Shown piece after piece: positions 1 through 5,351 of a DNA stretch of 5,351 bases. Below the pieces are notes generated by a model, which saw only the letters and a list, made by a program, of their open reading frames with translations, was not told the origin of the DNA and ran no database searches. Position 1 is the stretch's first letter, and every line of letters begins with the position of its first letter. This DNA comes from Gemmatimonadota bacterium (lineage in GTDB: Bacteria > Gemmatimonadota > Gemmatimonadetes > Longimicrobiales > Longimicrobiaceae), in the NCBI GenBank assembly GCA_019348475.1, contig JAHWJJ010000340.1:1-5351 (forward strand), read 5' to 3'. The translations under genes and the position numbers were made by a program.

Positions 1-83
1 AGCGGCCCGCGTGCCGGGGCGCAGCCGCTGGCGGCCGGCAGCGCCAGCGTGCACGCCAGCGCCAGGTGGATTGGGGATCGCAT
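1..83 (-). CDS. Probable lipoprotein, N-terminal fragment (runs off left edge)
   Basis: Only the first 27 codons and part of the next lie in the window. The reading begins with ATG at 83-81 and gives MRSPIHLALACTLALPAASG followed by Cys21. This is a typical export signal: a short n-region with Arg2, a hydrophobic core at about residues 5-18, then A-S-G-C at residues 18-21, which resembles a relaxed lipobox with Cys21 as the lipidated residue. The start is supported by a GGAGGG ribosome binding site 7 nt upstream. By family knowledge, the mature protein would be lipid-anchored to a membrane facing the periplasm or outside. The -3 residue is Ala rather than the preferred Leu, so a plain Sec signal cut near the same place is an alternative. 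The mature domain is outside the window, so no function can be given. Confidence 0.62.
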   Translation of the reverse strand, partial: MRSPIHLALACTLALPAASGCAPARGP

Positions 84-605
84 GTGCCCGCCCTCCGTAA
101 AGCTGGGAAAACGCTTCATCGCGCCGGGCCGCGTGCGCGCCGCCGGTGCGATGGACCGAGGGCGTCCGCACGCGCCGTTCTCCGGCGCGCGCACTGGCGC
201 GACAGAAAGTGCCGCTTTCTTCCAGCTGTCTGGTTCTGTCGAACGCCGGGCCGGCGGTCTGCCGGTTGCGCCCGGCCGGCCCCCGCGGAATTCCCGGCCC
301 ACGCCGACGCGGCGCCGGCCACGCACACGATCGATGACGACGAGACCGTTTGCGCACGCAATCCGCACCAGCCCCATCTCTGTTGGATGAGCTGCGCCCG
401 GGGGCCAGGCGGCTTCTGGGGGTGGCCGAGAGGATGCGGGAATAGTCGATGCGGAAGATCCGCCCGCGTTGACGATGAACACGGCGGAAGTTGCCGTCGC
501 TCACGCACGATTGCGCCGGAGGAGCTTAGCCGTGAACCAGCGGAAAGGGCAGCGAATGGCGGGACTCCCCGCTCCGCCTGGACTTGATGAGAGGGAGCGA
601 TCGCG
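84..605. other. Divergent intergenic region, largely non-coding
   Basis: This gap of about 520 bases separates the leftward lipoprotein gene from the rightward CDF-type gene, so it should hold promoters for both. Open frames cross it on both strands, but their translations are rich in Arg, Pro, Ala and Gly with no domain-like pattern, as expected of chance frames in GC-rich DNA. Three things stand out: the lipoprotein ribosome binding site at 91-96, a cluster of small inverted repeats at 200-241, and a short ORF with a good Shine-Dalgarno at 532-615. TTGACG at 469-474 resembles a -35 box, but no -10 lies at the right distance. I could not place a convincing sigma-70 promoter for either gene. 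Confidence 0.6.
91..96 (-). promoter_or_regulatory. Ribosome binding site of the lipoprotein gene
   Basis: Read on the minus strand this is GGAGGG, 7 nt before the ATG at 83-81. It is the main evidence that the short edge fragment is a true gene start rather than chance. Confidence 0.65.
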
Positions 606-615
606 GTGGCCGTAG
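532..615 (+). CDS. Possible upstream ORF / leader peptide, 27 aa
   Basis: GTG at 532 is preceded by GGAGGAG at 518-524 with a 7-nt spacer, the strongest Shine-Dalgarno match in this gap. The frame runs 27 codons to TAG at 613-615. It starts MNQRKGQRMAGLP and ends RERSRWP; it is polar and basic, with no membrane segment. The stop lies just inside the next gene, whose GTG start is at 606, so the two overlap by 10 bases in different frames. Ribosomes ending here could re-initiate on the CDF-type gene, which would be translational coupling. There is no run of one amino acid that would indicate classical attenuation. It may also be a chance frame; conservation would decide. Confidence 0.3.
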   Translation: MNQRKGQRMAGLPAPPGLDERERSRWP

Positions 616-1223
616 CCGGCGAGGTGCGGCACGCGTACCGGCGGGCGCGCCGGCTGGAATACCTCACGCTGGCCTACAACGCCCTGGAGGCGGTGGTTTC
701 CATCGGCGCGGGCATCGCCGCGGGGAGCACGGCGCTCATCGGCTTCGGGGCGGATTCGCTGATCGAGAGCACCTCCGGGGCGGCCCTGCTCTGGCGGCTG
801 CAGGAAGGTGAGGCGAACGAACGGCGCGAACGGCGCGCGCTGAAGCTGGTCGGTGCATCGTTCCTGCTGCTGGCGGGCTACGTGGCGTACGAATCGGCCG
901 GGTCGCTGCTGCGGCGCGAGCCGCCGGAGGTGAGCTGGGTGGGGATCGTGGTCGCGGCGCTTTCGGTGGTGATCATGCCGTGGCTGGCGTGGCAGAAGCG
1001 CAGGGCCGCCGCGCAGATCGGCAGCCGGGCGCTGCACGCGGACTCGCGCCAGACCTCGCTCTGCGCCTACCTCTCGGCCATCCTGCTGGGCGGCCTGGCC
1101 CTGTACGCCGCCTTCGGCTGGTGGTGGGCCGATCCCGTGGCCGCGCTGGTGATGGTGCCCATCATCGCCCACGAAGGGGTGGAGGCCCTGCGCGGCGAGC
1201 ACTGCGACGACTGCGCGCCCTGA
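606..1223 (+). CDS. CDF-like membrane protein, transmembrane domain only (putative cation transporter)
   Basis: A 205-residue integral membrane protein resembling the transmembrane half of cation diffusion facilitators, which exchange divalent metal ions for protons. Likely helices are near residues 20-39, 41-63, 79-99, 109-129, 150-170 and 174-191. The GTG at 606 is chosen because GAGGGAG at 591-597 sits 8 nt upstream and an in-frame TGA at 588-590 excludes a longer form. Helix 2 carries ADSLIES, giving D50xxxE54, comparable to the DxxxD pair of FieF. Helix 5 reads HADSRQTSLC: aligned by eye to FieF, the usual H and D positions become Gln149 and Cys153. DPVAAL at 176-181 is a typical helix 6 motif. 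The cytoplasmic ferredoxin-like domain is absent (about 205 rather than about 300 residues), and the chain ends in a His-Cys-Asp-Asp-Cys cluster (199-203) that could bind metal. Similar short proteins are commonly annotated simply as cation transporter. Substrate and transport activity are not shown by the sequence. Confidence 0.8.
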   Translation: MAVAGEVRHAYRRARRLEYLTLAYNALEAVVSIGAGIAAGSTALIGFGADSLIESTSGAALLWRLQEGEANERRERRALKLVGASFLLLAGYVAYESAGSLLRREPPEVSWVGIVVAALSVVIMPWLAWQKRRAAAQIGSRALHADSRQTSLCAYLSAILLGGLALYAAFGWWWADPVAALVMVPIIAHEGVEALRGEHCDDCAP

Positions 1224-1294
1224 GCCGGGCGCCTGGTCCCGAGTGGCTGCGCGGGCCGGATTCGGCACACCACACGCGCGACCTCATGGATCAC

Positions 1295-1331
1295 AGCAAA
1301 ACGGCAGCGGATCGTCCGCTGCCGTTTTGCT
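1295..1331. terminator. Bidirectional intrinsic terminator between convergent genes
   Basis: The left arm AGCAAAACGGCAGCGGA (1295-1311) is perfectly complementary to the right arm (1315-1331) across a 3-nt TCG loop. The GC-rich core ends in TTTT at 1325-1328 on the plus strand, and AAAA at 1298-1301 gives the same run on the minus strand, so the hairpin can stop transcription from both sides. It lies 71 nt beyond the stop of the CDF-type gene and 36 nt beyond the stop of the L,D-transpeptidase gene, as expected for a shared terminator. Confidence 0.88.
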
Positions 1332-1367
1332 CCCGTTCGTACATCAGGCCGGTCGCCGGTTCCCGGC

Positions 1368-1955
1368 TCAGTCGCGGATGGTCACCGCGACGGGGGCCGG
1401 GAGCGTGATCTCGTGGCTGCTGTCGTCGTCGCGCGCCACCCAGCTGAACCAGCCGTCGTCGCGCGGCTTGCCGCCGTGCTCCTGCACCCACTCCGCCAGG
1501 TCCTTGACCTCGTCCGGATGCATGCGGATGCACCCGTGCGACTCCGCCTCGCCCAGCGTGTGCGGCGCATCCGTCCCGTGGATGTAGTAGTCGGGATACT
1601 CGAAGAAGAGCTTGGCCCCCACCATCGGGTTCTCGGAGTCGTTCGGCTTCTTCTCCTCCTTGTCCTCGGCCCACTCGGCGCCGTGCGGGGGCACCCACCC
1701 CGGGTTCCAGATGATGCGATTGATGGTGAACTCGCCCTCGGGCGTGGGGTGCTCCGCATCGCCCACGGCCACGTCGTACGTGTTCACCACCTCCCCGTCG
1801 TGGTACAGGTACAGCTTGCGCTCGGAGAGGTCCACCTCCAGGCGCGTGGGCGCCACGCCCTCACGGCCATCGCGCGCGGGCGCCGGGGCCAGACCCGCGC
1901 CGGAAAGGCCCAGCCCCGCCACCAGCGCCGTCGTCGCAAACATCTTTCGAATCAT
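1368..1955 (-). CDS. Exported L,D-transpeptidase (YkuD domain)
   Basis: A 195-residue protein with a signal peptide and one YkuD catalytic domain. By family knowledge these enzymes act outside the inner membrane, using a catalytic cysteine to form 3-3 peptidoglycan cross-links or attach proteins to peptidoglycan. The signal has Arg3-Lys4, a hydrophobic core at about 6-22 and a likely cut after APA at 25-27. The domain starts near VDLSERKLYLY (41-51), includes TPEGEF (71-76), and carries HGT at 126-128 and SHGCIRM at 139-145. His126, His140 and Cys142 are the expected active-site residues. A charged stretch at 98-109 (EDKEEKKPNDSE) is probably a surface loop. There is no LysM or peptidoglycan-binding domain. 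ATG at 1955 is preceded by GGGGGA ending 3 nt away; Met5 is a less likely start. The gene stands alone, convergent with the CDF-type gene and divergent from the GH13 operon. The specific cell-wall role (cross-linking versus protein anchoring) is not determined. Confidence 0.92.
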   Translation of the reverse strand: MIRKMFATTALVAGLGLSGAGLAPAPARDGREGVAPTRLEVDLSERKLYLYHDGEVVNTYDVAVGDAEHPTPEGEFTINRIIWNPGWVPPHGAEWAEDKEEKKPNDSENPMVGAKLFFEYPDYYIHGTDAPHTLGEAESHGCIRMHPDEVKDLAEWVQEHGGKPRDDGWFSWVARDDDSSHEITLPAPVAVTIRD

Positions 1956-2402
1956 CTATCCCCCAAAAAATCGGTTCCATTCCGTCATTCACCCGGGCGG
2001 CCCGGGGAAGCGCTTTGAACAGTGCAAGTGACGTGCCTTCATATGTTTACGCGCTCGATGCGGCGTCCCCGCGGACGGAAAAGAATCAGGATTACCGGGA
2101 GTGGACGTGCGGAAGCAGACCACCAGATCGGGCCAGCAGATTCCCGGTCGGCACCAGGCAAGCTGCCGTCGCCGAAGTGAGGCGCGGCGCCTCCTTCGGA
2201 ACCCACAGACCCAGACCCTTTGCGGGTTCGCATCAGCATCAGGGCCCCGTCTGCGCATCCGCAATCCGGGGAACCCCGCGCGGCCCCTGCGCGTCGCGCC
2301 GCAGACGCGGGAGGGCGCGCGGCCATCCCCCGCCCCCGGGGCGCGGGGCCTGAAAGCTGCGGGCGCGCGCTGCGCGGACAACCGAAAACCGGGAGGGGAT
2401 GC
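1956..2402. other. Divergent promoter region between L,D-transpeptidase and GH13 operon
   Basis: These 447 bases should hold the promoters of the leftward transpeptidase gene and the rightward GH13 operon. No convincing gene is present; the frame open from 2220 into the GH13 gene reads as Arg/Pro/Ala-rich filler before the conserved start. Features seen: a T6G5 tract just before the transpeptidase start (1960-1970 on the minus strand); a CCCGGG-CGG-CCCGGG inverted repeat at 1992-2006, next to the palindrome AAGCGCTT (2008-2015), in the likely transpeptidase leader; and the most AT-rich patch at about 2036-2050. TTGAAC at 2015-2020 with TATGTT at 2042-2047 could be a weak plus-strand promoter, but the 21-nt spacer is too long to trust. 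Confidence 0.55.
2391..2398 (+). promoter_or_regulatory. Ribosome binding site fixing the GTG start of the first GH13 gene
   Basis: GGGAGGGG lies here; its GGAGG core (2392-2396) is 6 nt before GTG at 2403. The conserved GH13 sequence begins within five codons of that GTG, so this site, rather than the ATG far upstream at 2220, sets the start. Confidence 0.8.
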
Positions 2403-4154
2403 GTGGGGATCAGCGACCAGTGGTGGCGCGACGCCATCATCTACGGCGTGGACGTGGGGACGTTCCTGGACAGCAACGGCGACGGAAGCGGCGACTTCGC
2501 GGGGCTCACCAGCCGGCTGGACTACCTCCAGGGGCTCGGCGTCAACTGCCTCTGGGTCCTTCCCTTTTTTCCCGGCCCCGACCGCGACAACGGCTACGAC
2601 GTCTCCGACTACTACGGCGTGGACCGCCGCTTTGGCGACCCCGGCGACTTCGTGGAGTTTCTGCGCGAGGCCGGCAGCCGCGGAATGCGCGTGATGGTGG
2701 ACCTGGTGGTGGAGCACACCAGCGACCAGCACCCCTGGTTCCAGGCGGCGCGGGCGGACCCCAATTCGCGCTACCGCGACTACTACGTCTGGGTGGACGA
2801 GCCGCCGGAGAACCCCGACTACCAGCCCATCTTTCCCGGGGTGGAAGAGAGCGTCTGGCACTGGGACCAGGCGGCGGGGCAGTACTATTTCCACACCTTC
2901 TACCATCACCAGCCTTCCCTGAACCACGCCAACCCCCGGGTGCGCGAAGAGGTCAAGCGCATCATGGGCTTCTGGCTGCAGCTGGGCGTGGCGGCGTTCC
3001 GCGTGGACGCCGCGTCGCACATGCTGGAGCCCAAGGGGAGCATGGACTTTCCCGGCGACCCGCACGCCGTGCTGCGCGAGTACCGCCAGTTTGCCGCCGT
3101 ACGCGAGGGGCGGGTGGCGATGATGGGCGAGTCCGACGTCCCGCCCCACCAGGTGGCCGACTTCTTCGGCGACGGGGACGAGCTCAACCTGCTGATGAAC
3201 TTTCTCCTCAACAACTACCTCTTCCTGGCCCTGGCCCGCGAAAGCGCCGAACCGCTGCGGCATGCGCTGCAGCTGGTGCCGCCGGGGTCCGGCAAGGGGC
3301 AGTGGGCCAACTTTCTCCGCAACCTGGACGAGGTGGACCTGGAGCGGCTCACCGGGGCGGAGCGCGAAGAGGTGTATCGCAGGTTCGCCCCGCGGGAGGA
3401 GATGCGCGTCTACGGCCGCGGCATCCGCCGGCGCCTGGCCCCCATGCTGGGCGGCGACCGCAAGCGGATGGAGCAGGCGTTCTCGCTCCTGTTCACCCTT
3501 CCCGGCGCGCCCCTGCTGGTGTACGGCGACGAGATCGGGATGGGCGAAGACCTGTCGCGTCCCGAGCGCGAGTCGGTGCGCACGGTGATGCAGTGGTCCG
3601 ATGACCGCAACGCCGGCTTTTCCACCGCCGAGGAGGGCGCGCTGGTGGCGCCGGTGGTGACCCGGGGGCAGTTCGGCTACCGCAAGGTGAACGTGGCCGA
3701 CCAGGAGCGGAACGGCGATTCGTTCCTGCGGTGGATGCAGAACGCCATCCGCACCCGCCGCGAGTGCCCCGAGTTCGGCTGGGGGACGCTCACGCTGCTG
3801 GAGAGCACCAACCCCGCGGTGCTGGCCCACCGGGTGGACTGGAACCAGAACGGGATCGTGGTGGTGCACAACCTGGCGGCCGCGCCCGCCGAGGTGTCGC
3901 TGGAGCTGGAGGGGAACGGCGGCGAGTGGCTGGAGGACCTGCTGCGGCGCGAGCGGCTCAAGATCCCCAGGTCGGGGCGGCTGTCGCTGCGGATGGAGGG
4001 GTACGGCTACCGCTGGCTGCGCCTGGCCGGGATGCGCTCCCGCCGCGCCAACCCCTCCGCGGGGGCCGACCGCGGCGCGAGCCGGAGCGGGAGCGGGAGC
4101 CGGGGCCGCAGCGGGGGCGGCGGCCTGAGCGGGAGCGGCGGAGAGGCGCGATGA
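2403..4154 (+). CDS. Trehalose-synthase-like GH13 enzyme with altered substrate-pocket residues
   Basis: A 583-residue GH13 protein most like trehalose synthase (TreS, maltose alpha-D-glucosyltransferase), which interconverts maltose and trehalose. The opening QWWRDAIIYGVDVGTF and DSNGDGSGDF (23-32, Ca-binding type) follow TreS. The TIM barrel with domain B spans about 10-400, including SDQHPWF (107-113), HQPSLNHANP (169-178), GIRRRLAPMLG (340-350), YGDEIGMG (374-381) and MQWSDDRNAGFS (396-407). A C-terminal beta domain follows to about 545, then a Ser/Gly/Arg tail. The catalytic acids are kept: nucleophile D202 (FRVDAA), acid/base E243 (MGES) and D309. Nearly invariant neighbours differ: the Asn of the region I NH pair is Glu104, the His of the region IV NHD is Leu308, and the Gly of region II is Ala198. 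TreS activity is therefore uncertain; a related glucosyltransferase, hydrolase or a binding role are alternatives. No signal peptide, so cytoplasmic. The stop overlaps the next gene's ATG. Confidence 0.85.
   Translation: MGISDQWWRDAIIYGVDVGTFLDSNGDGSGDFAGLTSRLDYLQGLGVNCLWVLPFFPGPDRDNGYDVSDYYGVDRRFGDPGDFVEFLREAGSRGMRVMVDLVVEHTSDQHPWFQAARADPNSRYRDYYVWVDEPPENPDYQPIFPGVEESVWHWDQAAGQYYFHTFYHHQPSLNHANPRVREEVKRIMGFWLQLGVAAFRVDAASHMLEPKGSMDFPGDPHAVLREYRQFAAVREGRVAMMGESDVPPHQVADFFGDGDELNLLMNFLLNNYLFLALARESAEPLRHALQLVPPGSGKGQWANFLRNLDEVDLERLTGAEREEVYRRFAPREEMRVYGRGIRRRLAPMLGGDRKRMEQAFSLLFTLPGAPLLVYGDEIGMGEDLSRPERESVRTVMQWSDDRNAGFSTAEEGALVAPVVTRGQFGYRKVNVADQERNGDSFLRWMQNAIRTRRECPEFGWGTLTLLESTNPAVLAHRVDWNQNGIVVVHNLAAAPAEVSLELEGNGGEWLEDLLRRERLKIPRSGRLSLRMEGYGYRWLRLAGMRSRRANPSAGADRGASRSGSGSRGRSGGGGLSGSGGEAR
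4078..4140 (+). repeat. G-rich low-complexity repeat encoding the Ser/Gly/Arg tail
   Basis: Imperfect repeats of a GAGCGG/GGGAGC hexamer fill the last part of the first GH13 gene and encode its disordered-looking tail (about residues 559-580). The plus strand at 4089-4117 has G-runs of 3, 3, 4 and 5 separated by 3, 4 and 7 bases, which fits the simple G-quadruplex pattern. It ends just before the Shine-Dalgarno of the next gene. Confidence 0.6.
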
Positions 4155-5351
4155 CCGGCCACTTTCTCTGGTGGCAGCGCGGCGTCGTCTATCAGGTGTA
4201 TCCCCGCTCGTTCCAGGACACGGACGGCGACGGGGTGGGTGACCTGCGGGGGATCACCCGGCGGCTGGACTACCTGCGCTGGCTGGGGGTGGACGCGCTG
4301 TGGATCTCCCCGATCTACCCCTCGCCCATGGCCGACTTCGGGTACGACGTCTCCGACTACCGCGACGTGCACCCCATGTTCGGCACGCTGGCCGACTTCG
4401 ACCAGCTGGTGCGCGAGGCGCACGCCCGCGGGCTGCGGGTGATCCTGGACTTCGTCCCCAACCACACCTCGCAGGAACACCCGTGGTTCCGGGAGTCCCG
4501 CTCGTCGCGGGAGAACCCCAGGCGCGACTGGTACATCTGGCGCGACCCGGCCCCGGGCGGCGGCCCGCCCACCAACTGGCTCTCCAACTTCGGCGGACCC
4601 GCGTGGACGCTGGACGAGCGGACGGGCCAGTACTACTACCACGCCTTTCTCCCCCAGCAGCCGGACCTGAACTGGCGCAACCCGGCGGTGGTCGAGGCCA
4701 TGCTGGACGTGCTGCGCTTCTGGCTGGAGCGCGGCGTGGACGGGTTCCGGGTGGACGTCATCTGGCACCTGATCAAGGACGACCGCTTCCGCGACAACCC
4801 CGTGAACCCCGGGTGGACGCCGGAGCAGCGCCCGTACGACGCCGTTCTCCCCGTGCACACCGCCGACCAGCCGGAGGTGCACCAGCTGATCGCACGCATG
4901 CGCCGGCTGATGGACGAGTACCCGGAGCGGGTGCTGATCGGCGAGATATACCTTCCCGTGGAGCGGCTGGTCGCCTACTACGGGCAGGACATGTCCGGCG
5001 CGCACCTCCCCTTCAACTTTCAGCTGATCCGCGCGCCCTGGCACGCGCGCCACATCGCGCGACTGATCGACGAATACGAGGCGGCGCTCCCCCCCGGCGG
5101 CTGGCCCAACTGGGTGCTGGGCAACCATGACGTGCACCGCATCGCCTCGCGGGTGGGGCGGGCGCAGGCGCGGGTGGCGGCGGTGCTGCTGCTGACCCTG
5201 CGCGGCACCCCCACGCTGTACTACGGCGACGAGATCGGGATGATGGACGTGGAGGTGCCGCCGGAGCGGGTGCAGGACCCGTACGAGCGCAACGTCCCGG
5301 GACAGGGCTTCGGGCGCGACCCGGAGCGCACGCCGATGCAGTCGGACGCCT
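4151..5351 (+). CDS. GH13 alpha-glucosidase, partial (runs off right edge)
   Basis: The first 400 residues of a GH13 exo-acting alpha-glucosidase (oligo-alpha-glucosidase type), which releases glucose from the non-reducing end of maltose, isomaltose or short oligosaccharides. The start ATG at 4151 overlaps the previous stop as ATGA, with GGAGAGG at 4140-4146. WWQRGVVYQVYPRSFQDTDG opens the barrel; the conserved regions are complete: DFVPNH (100-105), GFRVDVIW (198-205), IGEIYLP (263-269) and LGNHDVHR (323-330). Nucleophile is D202, acid/base E265 and transition-state stabiliser D327. QQPDLNW (169-175) is the domain B signature of alpha-glucosidases. Val203 directly after the nucleophile is the residue seen in oligo-1,6-glucosidases, where alpha-1,4-specific enzymes usually have Ala or Thr, so some alpha-1,6 activity is plausible. 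No signal peptide, so cytoplasmic. The end of the barrel and the C-terminal beta domain lie beyond the window. Unlike its upstream neighbour it looks fully canonical. Confidence 0.93.
   Translation, partial: MTGHFLWWQRGVVYQVYPRSFQDTDGDGVGDLRGITRRLDYLRWLGVDALWISPIYPSPMADFGYDVSDYRDVHPMFGTLADFDQLVREAHARGLRVILDFVPNHTSQEHPWFRESRSSRENPRRDWYIWRDPAPGGGPPTNWLSNFGGPAWTLDERTGQYYYHAFLPQQPDLNWRNPAVVEAMLDVLRFWLERGVDGFRVDVIWHLIKDDRFRDNPVNPGWTPEQRPYDAVLPVHTADQPEVHQLIARMRRLMDEYPERVLIGEIYLPVERLVAYYGQDMSGAHLPFNFQLIRAPWHARHIARLIDEYEAALPPGGWPNWVLGNHDVHRIASRVGRAQARVAAVLLLTLRGTPTLYYGDEIGMMDVEVPPERVQDPYERNVPGQGFGRDPERTPMQSDA

Noticed and set aside
469..497. Possible sigma-70 promoter with TTGACG at 469-474
   Set aside because: At 16-18 bases downstream there is only GC-rich sequence (TGCCGT region), with no -10-like box.
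66..587. Plus-strand open frame of 173 codons in the left intergenic region
   Set aside because: The composition is Arg/Ala/Gly/Pro/Ser-biased with no domain, no good ribosome binding site was seen, and it overlaps the lipoprotein start region.
501..1268. Minus-strand open frame of 255 codons across the CDF-type gene
   Set aside because: It is antisense to a membrane protein with a good start and clear helices; its own translation is low-complexity Arg/Gly/Pro/His.
2015..2047. Possible promoter TTGAAC ... TATGTT upstream of the GH13 operon
   Set aside because: The spacer is 21 bases and both boxes are only partial matches; it is mentioned under the intergenic region but not called.
2094..2148. 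Inverted repeat ACCGGGA / TCCCGGT in the GH13 upstream region
   Set aside because: Seven-base arms 41 bases apart are expected by chance in GC-rich DNA, and no known sugar-regulator operator was recognised.
2220..2402. A longer N-terminus for the first GH13 gene from ATG at 2220
   Set aside because: The 61 extra codons are Arg/Pro/Ala-rich and unlike TreS N-termini. A strong ribosome binding site precedes GTG at 2403, where family similarity begins.
1989..3869. Long minus-strand open frame (626 codons) opposite the first GH13 gene
   Set aside because: Its translation is His/Val/Ala/Pro-rich with no domain pattern, and it lies antisense to a clear TreS-like gene. Long antisense frames are expected in DNA with GC-ending codons.
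4007..5137. Minus-strand open frame (376 codons) opposite the alpha-glucosidase
   Set aside because: It is an antisense shadow of a protein with all GH13 conserved regions; the translation is repetitive Val/His/Pro/Arg without recognisable motifs.

Overview
The window is very GC-rich DNA, with G/C-ending codons, GTG as well as ATG starts and clear GGAGG-type ribosome binding sites. This fits a high-GC free-living bacterium. The gene styles would suit a Gemmatimonadota/Longimicrobium-like lineage or another high-GC group, but that placement is a guess from composition and protein style, not a measured result.

Layout, left to right. (1) Positions 1-83, minus strand: the first 27 codons of a probable lipoprotein that runs off the left edge. 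(2) Positions 84-605: a mostly non-coding gap. It holds the lipoprotein's ribosome binding site, a small hairpin cluster, and at 532-615 a 27-codon upstream ORF with a strong Shine-Dalgarno that overlaps the next gene. (3) Positions 606-1223, plus: a short six-helix membrane protein of the cation diffusion facilitator (CDF) type, without the usual cytoplasmic domain. (4) Positions 1295-1331: a perfect 17-bp inverted repeat with a T-run on each strand, a bidirectional terminator between convergent genes. (5) Positions 1368-1955, minus: an exported L,D-transpeptidase of the YkuD fold. (6) Positions 1956-2402: a divergent control region with no convincing gene. (7) Positions 2403-4154, plus: a trehalose-synthase-like GH13 enzyme. 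(8) From 4151 to the right edge, plus: a GH13 alpha-glucosidase, partial, whose ATG overlaps the preceding TGA.

The two GH13 genes form a tight, translationally coupled operon. Neither has a signal peptide, so both should act in the cytoplasm. A plausible joint role is turnover of trehalose, maltose and short alpha-glucans: the first enzyme would isomerise or transfer alpha-glucosyl units and the second would release glucose. However, the first enzyme keeps its three catalytic acids while replacing several nearly invariant substrate-pocket residues, so its reaction may not be ordinary trehalose synthesis. This is the most interesting point in the window. The flanking genes (envelope lipoprotein, metal-transporter-like protein, cell-wall transpeptidase) look like unrelated neighbours. 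I saw no mobile element, CRISPR array, tRNA, rRNA or defence system.
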